Below are positions 32,081-42,237 of a stretch of 64,000 bases of DNA, in pieces. The first letter of the stretch is position 1. Every line of letters begins with the position of its first letter. The notes beneath the pieces are model-generated. The model saw only the letters and a list, made by a program, of their open reading frames with translations. It made no database searches and was not told the origin of the DNA. This DNA comes from Meandrina meandrites. Lineage: Eukaryota > Cnidaria > Anthozoa > Scleractinia > Meandrinidae. The position numbers and the translations under genes were made by a program. Location of the stretch: assembly GCA_963693305.1 (NCBI GenBank), contig OY855903.1:29275598-29339597 (forward strand), written 5' to 3'.

Positions 32081-32175
32081 GATGAATCGACCATAAGGTG
32101 AACTCAGAGGGTCGTGGGTTCGAATCCCATCTGGGGATCACATTTTTCCTCAGTCTCCTTATGGTCGATTCATCT
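32081..32175. repeat. Inverted repeat with tRNA-like B box
   Basis: GATGAATCGACCATAAGG pairs with CCTTATGGTCGATTCATC. The loop contains GGTTCGAATCCC, a perfect RNA polymerase III B box, with flanking bases that look like the 3' half of a tRNA. No A box or acceptor stem is seen, so it is not a tRNA gene. Confidence 0.6.
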
Positions 32176-35100
32176 TTTTATTATTTCTTATAACAGCTTT
32201 ATTTTACAAAAGATTGTAGGTTTATTGCTTGAATTATTTTCCCATGTCTTTCTAGGACACTTAAAAATCCGTATAGAAATAAAGTTTATGTATGAATGTA
32301 TGTATTACTGTAAGTCTTATACCCTTATAGTACTTAAAGCACTGGGTTTCCTGTCAACACATGCAAAAATAACTACAATGTTAACTGCAAGCACAAGACT
32401 GTTATTTCACCTTAAAAAAATATTAAGTGAGCTTAAAGGGGCAGTATCACGAGTGGTCTTCTAAGTTTTTTGTAAACTAGATAGAACTATAAAGTTGTAC
32501 TCACTGATCAACAAAATTGGCACAAATTCACTCTCTAAGATGTGAACAAACCATAATCAATGTTCTCTTAGTGAGTTTCCTCTAGTAACACTGTCAAATT
32601 TGAAAACGTCGGTCCGACGTTTTCAAATTTAGACCATATCTTTCCTACCCGTCCATAGTCACACCAGTTTTAAACAACTTTCATGACCAGTACCGTGCGT
32701 TTTAGCATGGCCGGGTAACTATTAGTGGATTTCCAATTAATAACAACACCCTGATTGGTTTTTTAAGTTGCGCTAAATCTTGGTGAGACTGCCCCTTTAA
32801 GCACAGAAATTGTTTATTATAATCGCCAAAAAAGGTCATTGTTTTTATTTGCATCTGTTTTCAATTGTATTTGGTTGTCCTTCACCTGCAGGGTTGGGAT
32901 CTTCAAGGCATATATTTAGGGGACTGGGACCTTCAAAGTTGAGGAAGTGTTTGGGACAATATGACATTCCCCAAAACATTTGAATGGCATCTGACAAACA
33001 CCCTATCGACCCAATCCAGGGAAATAAATTGTTATTCTAACACTTCTCAATTTGGCATTTTTGAAACCCAGTCAGAGGGGAGTTGCAAATTTTCCCCTAT
33101 TGCTTATGGTTCACCACCTTCAGAATCCCCCTTTCCACCCTCTCGTTTTCCACTTCCCATAGAGTTGCTGTCCTTTGTCTCTGTCTGTAAACATTGCATT
33201 TGTTGTGTAACAAATAATAATATTTGAGAAATATTTTCATAATCTCTCTGAACACTAAAACTGATGATCAAGTGAAACATTTTGGTTCTTTTGCTTGCAG
33301 AGCCTCCCCCCAGGGTAGACAAACCTAAATCCCTGAAGTCTTTTGACCAGTTCAGAAAGATGAAGGGAAAACAGTGGAAGACAAAGTGCACTAAAAAAAA
33401 AAACAGAAAAAGAAGAAGAAGTAACAATTTCAGTAGGTCTGTTGGAATGGAAGGAGACTGATATGAAGTTGGAACCATTAAGGGAGAAAAGAATTGCACT
33501 TTGAGTATCTAACAAAGCCCCATACACAGTGATATTCTCAAAAGCACTTGAAAAGTGGAAGGCCTACCAAAGCCAACTTTACGTAGAGGAAGAAGAATAT
33601 ATGCTGGTATTTGAAAATGGGAAACAAGCTCAATTTCTGCCAGGAACTGTTGAATTTTTCAATCTTGAAAGGTATCATGAAGAAATTGGAAAAGACTACA
33701 AGAGAATTGTCCTCTACCTATGTACAACCACAGACATCAAGAGTGCAGACAAAAGTCAGCAAGAGGGGAACAGCAGTGAAAGTGAAATGTCAGTGGACGG
33801 GTTTCAGCCGAGGCCAGGAAAGAAGGCAAAAACAGAAATCGATGGAGATGAAGAGCTAGCAAAGAGCCTCCAGTTAGAATTTGACCAGGAAGCAGGCCAT
33901 TTTGATGTTACAATAGATGATAGCAAAAGTACTCCAGATCCTACAAGTGGCCATATTAGCATCCAAGAGGATTCACCTATGCCTAGTATTGGCACCATTG
34001 CTGCTATGACCAATACAACAACAGTACCTAACCTCCCTGAGGAGAAACCGACACAGTTTACAAGTATCGAAAAGCTATTAAGATCTCTTGGGAGCTCTGT
34101 GGACGAATCAGATCAATTTTTTCTTGTAGTCAGGAGAGGGTCATCTCTTTTCAGAGGTAACTGAAGATTTGGCAGCGGGAATCAAAGAAAAGCTCCCCTG
34201 AAAAACTCCTGAAGGTACACTTTGCAGGGGAAGACGGAATTGACAGCGGTGCTATGGCACAAGAATTTCTGGCAAGTGCAGTACGTGAAATGGGAAAGGG
34301 ATTTTTCCCTGATGGTGTCCCCATAGATTCCATGTTACATGTTCATAATGGGTTTTTTCTTGCATGTGGGCAAATTGTAGCAGTCAGTCTTGTACAAGGA
34401 GGACCCCCTCCCTGCTTTCTAACTGAGAGTGCATTTCAGATGCTGGTCAGTCCTGATATTGATGTGAATGATTTGAAGGAAGACATCCACTTGACCCCTA
34501 GCGAGAAATCATTGTTGCAAGGTATCAGAGAAGATCCAGTTACCCATCAGGATACCATTTTGGAGCATGGCTATACAGGGATCGTTGATTTAGAGCATGT
34601 AAATGACATAACTGGTACATTGATGGTGAGTCTCATCAGTAGAGGGTCCTTGTTTCTCAAAGAGTTCGGAAGAGGTCTTGAGCTCTATGGTTTGGAAAGT
34701 CTGGTAAAGGGCAATGCTGATCTCTGTAAGCCGCTCTTTGTGAAAAATTCTACTGCAAACATTGTTGATGCAAATTACATTGTTTCAGTGTTGAAGCCTG
34801 AATATTCACAAGAGGGCAGCTCCAGGAGAAAAATCGAGGAAGCAGTCATTGATAATTTCCAAGATTTGCTTATGAGGTTTGAAGATGAAAACTTGACGGG
34901 CTACTCCGAAATGCTGGCTTGGAATTGTAAAGACAAACTTCAAGAAAGAGAACCAACAGAAACAAACCAGTTGGAGGCAGAAGAGCGCCCTGGGAACTTT
35001 CAGTCTGAAGTGCTTAACCCACCAGGTGTTTTAGGGTGTCTCACAGGACAGCAGCACAAGCCAGTGAATGGTGATGATCTTTCCATCACTGTTCTGTTTG

Positions 35101-35267
35101 ATCACGACTGTGCGCAGAGAAATCCATGTCACACCATATGTTTCCCTGTTGTCTCCGCTTGCGGGAAAACTGTAACATTTCCAGTCAAGCATATGGAGGT
35201 GCCTGAAGATTTTAAACGTGTCTTTCTATTAGCGTATTGCAAGGGCCAGGCTTTTGGGCGGCGATGA

Positions 35268-36180
35268 GCGCACTATCGACAGCAATGCTAGTCTTAAATG
35301 TAATGAAGCTGGCTTAGACCTGAACTTCATGAAATTATAATTGTTGCAACACTACCATGTTTTTACTACTTTTGACAGCATTTCTTGCCCGTGAATGAAA
35401 GGTTTTGTGTTACCATCTTTGGGTACTCCACAAAAAGGGGCAGGTTTGAGATTCTATCTGACCACTAGTCGTGTGACAGTTTTTCTTACGTTTGCGTTTC
35501 ATAGAGAAGCTGCTTTTCAGCTGCGTTTCGTTCTGTCAACTGATATATTGACGTTGAAGATACTCATTTGTAGATGCATTTGTGGTATAATTGCATCAAT
35601 CAGTTTTGTTCCTGTTTTCCGTTGATGAATGTAAACTATTGTAGTAAAAGAAGAACATAATACCAGTGTGCTTTCAATGGTTGAGAACAACATTGCATAA
35701 TTTTAACTGCTAAATGTTAAGTTGCAAAAGGGAAGATGCCCAATATACATGAGAAGAAAATAATAATGTTATCGCTGATTTAATTAATGACAGTTATTAA
35801 AGAAAGGTTCTTTTCATTGACAGTTTCAAAGGCCTCAAATTTGAATGATAAAAAAATGAAATTAGAATCTCACTTCCCAACCATGTACATTATCAGCCCT
35901 TTACATGTCTCAGTTTCTTTTTTTAGGGTCACTGTAAAAAAGGGCATCACTAAGGCCAGTTTGTAATATGCAGGACCTTTACAATATGAAGTACCTCTGT
36001 AGTACTGTGTTTACAAATTATTTCGGCCTAAATCTCAAAATTATCCACAATAGTTACATTTTTTGACAGTACATTTACAGCCAATAGGATTTAAGTGTTC
36101 TTTGAAATACACGTGTGTGGTAAGAGAAACCATTATGAAACAGATCTGATGTAGTGAAAATAATGTGACCCTTGCTTGGA
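35268..36180. other. Non-coding interval within IS3EU
   Basis: The space between the HECT stop and the transposase remnant is AT-rich, with no recognisable protein. It probably held the missing parts of the transposase gene before internal deletion. Confidence 0.4.
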
Positions 36181-36189
36181 TAAAGGCAC

Positions 36190-36690
36190 AGATTTAGGGA
36201 GAGAATCCGAATTCAGCAATATGTGTCAACTTTTCATATTGCTGCAAAGCTTCTTTCCAAGTAGTAGGAGCTTCAATGTTGAGACCTTCAACAATATAGT
36301 CAAAATATTCTTGATATTCGTCAGTGTCTTGTGTGACAAGGATTTGTTGGGACACGCACTCAATTTCATTAGGTTGTACACTTGATTGTTTACAGCACCA
36401 TGATATTCTGGCAAAAAAATAATGAATCTGGTCTGCCTCTTACTGTATTATGCCTAGAACGTCAAATATAATAAGTGTTCCAATGTTCTTTGACAGCATC
36501 GCAATCTGCTTGGAGCACCCCAGAGAAACAGTACCACAAACATTCTTTATTCATTTCAGAGGTCATGTCAATTTTGCACCATCCCTCAATTCGTTGATTA
36601 CGTGGTGAAGGTACGTAACGATGGGCATCGGGGTTTTGTCGAAAATAGCTCTGGCTAGTTTGTTTGAGCAAAACATATTGGACCTGGACG
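36190..36690 (-). pseudogene. C-terminal remnant of IS3EU integrase-like transposase
   Basis: It reads inward from the right TIR. Visible blocks are SQSYFRQNPDAHRYVPSPRN followed by QRIEGW (near 36600-36650) and ECLWYCF...VKEHWNTYYI, then in another frame EYQEYFDYIVEGLNIEAPTT. The SP.NQRIEGW block carries the Glu that would be the last residue of the DDE triad in integrase-like transposases of this kind. The catalytic Asp residues and most of the core are missing. The first codons (MAAS, in the TIR) are shared with the zinc-ribbon gene at the other end. Confidence 0.6.
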
Positions 36691-36982
36691 CGGCCATGTT
36701 GGATTTATCCCCAACAACCCGTGCGATCACATCACAGGTAGTGTCCAGGACCCGCGGCTGTGAGCTCTTTTTGTTTTTGCCATGAGCTTTTTGGTTTTCC
36801 GTGGAGTTTTGGTTTTGCCGTGACCTTTTTGGTTTTGCCGTGAGCTTTTCGGTTTTGCCGTGAGCTTTTTGCTTTTGCCGTGAGCTTTTTTGTTTTTGCC
36901 GTGAGGTTTTTGTTTTTGCCGTGCGTTTTTTGGTTTAACCGTGAGGTATTTGTTATTGCCGTGACAGTTATGGGCCACCGTA

Positions 36983-37689
36983 CTCTTTGGCCTCAAGCAA
37001 ATGGCGAGGTTGAACAACAAAACCGAACATTGCTTAAAGTGCTCAAAATAGCCCAAGTTGAAGGAAAGAGGTGGAAGGATGAATTGAATAAGTTCCTATT
37101 GGCATACCGAACCACCCCTCACTCTACCACTGGAATGACCCCAGCATCTCTAATGTTTGGAAGAGAGCTGAAAACAAAATTGCCTGAATTACGTCCCAGC
37201 AAGATCGTACTGGATGAAAGTATCAGAGACCGGGACTGGAATCACAAATTATCCAGTAAGCTGTATGCTGACAAGCAAAGGAATGCAACTTCCAATCCAG
37301 TACTCCCCGGTGACAAGGTTCTGCTTAAAAACACCAAATCATCTGGTAAGCTGGCTCCAAATTTTGAGCCTCAGCCGTACACAGTCCAAACCAAGGAAGG
37401 ACAACAACTTACCTTGAAAGCTGAAAACGGCAAAGCATATAGGAGAAACAGCTGTTTTGTCAAACCCTACAAAACTCCTGGAGAGCCAGAGCCTTCTTCA
37501 CTGGAACAAAGCCCTAGAGAAACAAAAACCTCAAGTCCAGCTCCAGCAATACCTGAGTCTAGCACAAGCTCAAGTACAGCAGAGACGAGAAACAGAGTGT
37601 TTCACCAACACCCCATTTTGGAGCACAAAACAACAACTTTAATTAATGCTAATTTATGCATACATGATGGCCTGGGGCGAGGTGCATAA
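36983..37689 (+). pseudogene. Gypsy-1 integrase C-terminus
   Basis: It resumes the integrase after the IS3EU insertion: LWPQANGEVEQQNRT carries the catalytic Glu, then AYRTTPHSTTGMTPASLMFG is the conserved core end. A basic SH3-like tail (LPGDKVLLKN-type) and a Ser/Pro-rich extension follow to the TAA at 37687-37689. The piece is open to the end of the element. The 6-bp CTCTTT at its start is the IS3EU target duplication. Confidence 0.88.
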
Positions 37690-37924
37690 TAAATCACGTA
37701 ACATCTCCCCTCGCAACAAAACGACAAGTTAATAATAATTAGCAACAAGTTCAATGTCCATTTGAGAAAGTACTTCAGTCTAAAACTCGTAACAACAACG
37801 TCAGGAACATTCATGAAGAGTAATGTCCATATCAGAAATGTCCATAAATCAAAAGTTCTTAATATAGTCTCTGGAACTAGGATGATCAATGTCCATAGCT
37901 CGAATGTCCAAGATCGCACAGTTC

Positions 37925-40900
37925 TTAACAAACAAAGTCTCTGTAACGTTCCGGTAGTCTAACCGTCCAAGTTCTGGTCTGTCGCAGTGGCTCCACTACA
38001 TCAGGTTCATCCAGGACTGATAAACCAGGTTCTTTAGGGGTTGGAGGTAATGGAGGGGCTCTCAGTCCCATTTCTGGTTCCGGTGTATCTGGAGTGCTCA
38101 GTTCCACTGTATCAGGCTCTTCCTGGACTGGTTCCAGAGTGGTTCTTAGAAACTTCCTGTTCCGTCTGTATTCACGCCCACTAACATCAACAATGTAGGA
38201 TCGTGGAGCAACTTGTTGCACACATGTACCCAGTCGCCATTTGTTCTCTCTCTGTGATGGTGATTGGGCAGTCTGTGCGAGTAAAACAATTTTCAACTCT
38301 GGCAGCTCCTTTGAGCCTCTGTCAAAGTAGTGCTTTGCTTTCTGACGCCGCACCTTGATTTTTTCTGCAACTCCTTCTTCAACTTGTGGTCGCAGTAGTC
38401 GGTTTGCAGTTGGGAGAAGGGTGCATGTGCGACGAGACATCAAGCGTTGCGCCGGGCTGCTACCCATGTTCTCTGTTGGGGTGTTTCGCCAATCCAGGAT
38501 TGCTTTCCAGACATCTTGTCCGCTTCTCTTAGCTTTCTTTATTATCTTCTTGGCAATTTTGACGGCTGATTCTACCTTGCCATTTGACTGACTATGATAC
38601 GGCGAGGTTGTAATGTGTTCAAACTCCCAGTCGCGGGCAAAGTTTGTGAATTGTTCACTCGCAAACTGTCCACCGTTGTTGCTTATTACAGCTTCTGGTA
38701 CTCCATACCGGCTGAAGAGTGCTTTGCTCCGTTGTACGACTGTCTCTGATGTCAACCTCCCAGAAATCGGAGTAGAAATCAACTGTGATGAGGTAGTCTT
38801 CACCATCCAGGGTGAAAATGTCCATCACTACACGGGTCCATGGGCATTCTGGGATCTCGTGAGTCATCAGAGGTTCCTTACACTGTGACTGTTGGTTCTC
38901 ATTACATGCACTGCACTGTCCGACCATGTCCCGTACTTCATTGCTTATGTTTCGCCAGTAAAGGACATCTCGGGCCTTATGCAAGCATGCTTCGGCTCCC
39001 AAGTGGCTTGAATGTATGTGTACCAACATCTCTGGATGCATCGACTTGGGGATAATAATTCTTGATCTCTTGAACAGAACTCCATTTTGGGCTGTCAGCT
39101 CATCCCGGTATACCCAGTATTCTCTAACGATCACTGGCACTTCCTCCTTGGTCTCTGGCCAGCCTGATAGGATGGTGGACTTCAAGACTTGCAGGGCTAT
39201 GTCTTGTACTGTCTGCTGCTGTATCTGCTTGAGCCTGCTGCCTATGACTTTCAGGAAGTCCGTTTGGTTGATGCTTTCAATCTCCTCCTCAAATTCGGTC
39301 TGCCCACAGATGTTGAAGATCTTGTCACCAGATGTAGCGTCACTTGTCGGCATCTGTGGGAGAGCTGCCCTGGAGAGTGTATCGGCTAAATACATTTCTT
39401 TGCCTCTTTTGTAAGTCACATTCAAATTGTATTTCTGCAAGCGCAGCAACATGCGTTGTAGTCGTCGGGTGCAGTGAGCAGAGACTTCCTAAAGATGATT
39501 TCCAGTGGCTTATGATCTGTTGTGACATTAACACTCACTCTGCCATGAATGTACTGGTCGAAACACTCACATGAGAATACTATGGCCAAGCATTCCTTTT
39601 CTATCTGGGCATAGCGGCGTTCTGTGCTTGACAACGATTTTGAGGCGAAGGCCACTGGCTGTCCATTCTGGAGCAATGCTGCCCCGAGGCCAACTTCACT
39701 TGCGTCACATTGAATGGTTACCTCTTCGTTGACATCATAGTACCGGAGTATAGGCTGGGCCGTCACTAACTTCTTGATGCTTTCCATGGCTTCATCATGC
39801 TGTAATTGCCAACACAACACACTGTCTTTGTCGGTAAGACGGCAAAGTGGCTCACTTACACCTGAAATGTGAGGCAGAAACTTGGATAAATAATTGACGA
39901 AGCTGAGGAAACGCTGTACAGCTTTTATTCCATCCGGGTTTGGCATGTCGATAACCGCTTGTACTTTCTGAGGATCAGGGCGAAGGCCATCGGAGGTGAG
40001 CAAGTGTCCCATATAGGGCACATCAGTCAAGCGCAGTTTCAGTTTCTGCTTGTTTAGCTTCAGGTTACACAGTCGAGCTCTTTCCAGCAAACCAATTAAG
40101 TTGCGGTTGTGATCTAGGTCTGCTTGCTCTTTGGTATCTCCTGATCCATAGACCAGAATATCATCAGCAATCACTTCCACTCCAGGGAGACCTTCCAGTA
40201 CCTCGTGCTGCCGCCTCTGGAACTCTTCGGGAGCTGTAGATATACCAAACGGCATTCGCAGCCAGCGGAATCGGCCAAAGGGGGTCCAGAAGGTTGTAAG
40301 GTAGCTGCTTTCTTCTTGGAGCTTCACTTGCCAGAAGCCATCCTTTGCGTCTAAGACTGAAAACACCTTGGCATTTGATAGGCATGGCAGCACCTCTTCG
40401 ATAGTGGGCATAGGGTAGTGAGAATGCTTCAGGGCCTGGTTGAGGTCCTTGGGATCAATACATATCTGCAATTTGCCTGAAGGTTTTCGAATTGCCACCA
40501 TGCTGCTGATCCAATCAGAGGGTTTAGTAACTTTAGCCAGCACCTGCCTCTGCTCTAGTTCTTCAATCTTCTTTTTCAATTCTGACTTCAGGGGCACAGC
40601 TACTCTGTGAGGTTGGCGCTGCACTGGTTTGATGCTCTTGTCGATCTCGATGCAGTATTCACCTGGTAGACATCCTAATCCTGAGAACACATCACCATAG
40701 TTTGCTACTATGTACTCGAGAGTTAAAGGGCTTGTTGGTACTCGTGCTTCAACTGGGTTTCTTTGCGGCCCTGCGTCCTCAACAGCGTGAACTCTCTCAT
40801 CCAGATTAACTGTTAACAAACCGAGTTCCTCACATGTTGTTGCTGACAGCAAGGGCTTCTGATCAATATCAACCACTTGGAAGTCTAGCAGTTGCTCTTT

Positions 40901-41006
40901 TCCCTGTCGACTGCAACGTAAAGTACATGTTCCTTTTGGTAATATAACTGACCCATCGTACAAACGTAGGTTGGCATTTGATTGCTGCAGCTTAGGGCCT
41001 CCATCT
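37925..41006 (-). pseudogene. pol: Gypsy-2 pol: RT, RNase H, integrase
   Basis: RT-RNase H is open from about 40963 to 39450. It shows WISSMVAIRKPSGKLQICID, FSVLDAKDGFWQVKL, FGISTAPEEFQRR, catalytic IADD, then RNase H with QCDASEVGLGAAL. A frameshift near 39440 leads to the integrase: zinc finger HIHSSHLGA...CSACNENQ, then D in VVMDIFTLDGEDY. A second frameshift near 38800 follows. The second catalytic position reads ISNNGGQF, with Asn (codon 38678-38680) where Asp is required. The Glu is in SNGKVESAVK. The tail ends with a Pro-rich region. The protease is mostly missing, leaving CNLISYADYC upstream of the RT. Confidence 0.9.
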
Positions 41007-41047
41007 TGAGTAATCCTGCAGTAGTCAGCATAGCTAATGAGGTTGCA

Positions 41048-41049
<2 letters not shown>

Positions 41050-41099
<50 letters not shown>
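41050..41099. repeat. (TAA)n microsatellite
   Basis: About 16 uninterrupted ATA/TAA units. It splits Gypsy-2 between the zinc-finger end of gag and the remaining pol. Confidence 0.95.
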
Positions 41100-41100
<1 letters not shown>

Positions 41101-41761
41101 GAATTTTTAAACAGGATGGCCCTTCAGTACATGCGTACTGTCAAAAGTTTCTGTCATGTAGAGCCACAGTCCATCTAGCACGGTATGTCACATGGAGTCT
41201 TTCCATTGACACTCAAGGAAAGTGTTGCAAACCACTTTTCGCCTGAAGCTTTAACCGAGCCCACGGTGTGTTCCATGTTGTAAATGACTCATCTGATGAT
41301 GAATCTGACTCATCAAGGCGCATCAAGCATGTTTACATTGTTGGGCTTCTTTGGTTGTTTGCAGACTTTGGCGAAGTGATGCATCTTCTTGCATTTTGTA
41401 CAAGTTACACCATATGCTGGGCAGTGCTTTCCCTGTTTTGGATGTTTTCCACCACAATATGTACAAGCGTGGGACGTTTCTTTTCTCGCGTTTTCTGACC
41501 CATGATGCTCGGGGCGTGCCTTTCAGTTTCTTTCCTTTCTTGTTGTTCTTGACAAATTTTACTTCCGATACCTTATCGTTGTTCAGATTTCGTAGCTGTA
41601 AACTCGTGATTTCGCAGTTTCTACACATGTTGGTCGCCTTTTGTAGAGTTAGCTTGGGTTCTCGAAGCATTCTGGCCCATGCACTCGCATCTATGGTACC
41701 TTAATTTAATTTAACAGTATTAAGTGTGTGTTTGAGAATCAGTTAGGTATCTGGCCATTTA

Positions 41762-42093
41762 CCCCGGGGGGGGGGGGGGGGGGTGGGGGGTACTCCCTAT
41801 AATGGCCTATACGGGGGGGCTCCGCCCAAAAGGGGTACCTTTTTCAGGATTCAGGTATATAAAAGGGTAGGGATTTCACAAGTTTAGGTATATGAATGGG
41901 TAGGGATATTGGTCATTTAGGTATTTAAAAGAACCTTCAATTAAAATATGAAAGGGGTACCTTTTTCAGTAAAAGGTATACGAAAGGGGTGCCTTTTCTG
42001 TCAATATGGTATATAAAAGGTTAAGGGGTTGGACCTCGGGGCGGAGCCTCCCCGTACAAAATTTTTTTAGTACCCCCCCCCCCCCCCCCCCCG
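41762..42093. mobile_element. 332-bp MITE with G/C homopolymer ends and 9-bp duplication
   Basis: It starts CCCC then about 18 G with GTACTCCC soon after, and ends AGTACC then about 21 C and G. It is flanked by a perfect 9-bp direct repeat GGCCATTTA (41753-41761 and 42094-42102). Inside are repeats of GGTATATAAAAGGGTAGGG and AAAGGGGTACCTTTTTCAG. A 9-bp duplication suggests a Mutator-like origin (inference). Confidence 0.8.
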
Positions 42094-42237
42094 GGCCATT
42101 TACACGTATAAAAAAAATTCTCTCCCCTTTACCTCGCTTCCCAACCTGAGAAAAAGAGCCTTGGTAACAAAGTTGCAGGATAAATCATAAGCTTTTTTGC
42201 TTACTTACTTTTTTGCTTATTTCTTTCTTACTGAAAA

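Larger units (their letters stand above)
30969..35267 (+). pseudogene. Zinc-ribbon, UIM and HECT-domain E3 ubiquitin ligase carried by the transposon
   Basis: Exon 1 (30969-31056) encodes MAASSSKKFCSNCGVEAAST then CARCGQ, a four-cysteine zinc ribbon. Exon 2 is 31175-31231. A long intron holds other repeats, and exon 3 starts near 33301 (TTGCTTGCAG|AG). It encodes a lysine-rich stretch, FLPGTVEFFNLERY, a UIM-like helix DEELAKSLQLEFDQE, and a HECT domain (GEDGIDSGAMAQEF, then HVHNGFFLACGQIVAVSLVQ). The C-lobe has SACGKTVTFP, whose Cys matches the catalytic cysteine position, and the end is GQAFGRR. AG/GT phases agree at both introns. Breaks are a frameshift near 33400, a TGA near 33510 and a frameshift near 34160. 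HECT enzymes attach ubiquitin to targets; the target here is unknown. Confidence 0.75.
30646..36982. mobile_element. IS3EU-like DNA transposon, 6.3 kb, inside Gypsy-1 integrase
   Basis: The termini are TACGGTGGCCCATAACTG and the exact complement, giving 5'-TAC...GTA-3'. A 6-bp duplication CTCTTT flanks it (30640-30645 and 36983-36988). TAY/RTA ends with 6-bp duplications are the IS3EU signature as I know it. TIRs extend about 337 bp (30646-30982) and 299 bp (36684-36982). They consist largely of a GCTCACGGCAAAA(A/C/G)CAAAAA-type subterminal array. Inside are a zinc-ribbon/UIM/HECT gene on the plus strand and a remnant of an integrase-like transposase on the minus strand at the right end. Removing it rejoins the Gypsy integrase at its LWPQANGE block. 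Confidence 0.85.
26163..37689 (+). mobile_element. Ty3/Gypsy retrotransposon 1, interrupted by three DNA transposons
   Basis: A gag-protease-RT-RNase H-integrase order is read on the plus strand in three pieces: 26163-27143, 27704-30091 and 36983-37689. The interruptions are DNA elements at 27144-27703, 30092-30619 and 30646-36982, each with its own TIRs and target duplication. The bases TTTGGCGACGAG at 26101-26112 resemble sequence often found just after a 5' LTR. I did not find a matching pair of LTRs. In-frame stops and a frameshift show that it was decaying. Confidence 0.88.
37925..41500 (-). mobile_element. Ty3/Gypsy retrotransposon 2 (minus strand), degraded
   Basis: A second, distinct Gypsy lies just beyond the first and in opposite orientation. 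Its pol reads from about 41006 down to 37925. A Cys/His-rich gag end (CTYCGG..., CTKCKKMHHFAKVC) lies at about 41490-41340. A (TTA)n tract at 41050-41099 falls where the protease active site should be. No LTR pair was found. The stretch 37690-37924 has repeated ATGTCCAT words but no gene. Confidence 0.85.

Noticed and set aside
37690..37924. Possible LTR between the two Gypsy elements
   Set aside because: It contains repeated ATGTCCAT words, but I found no second copy at the other end of either element.
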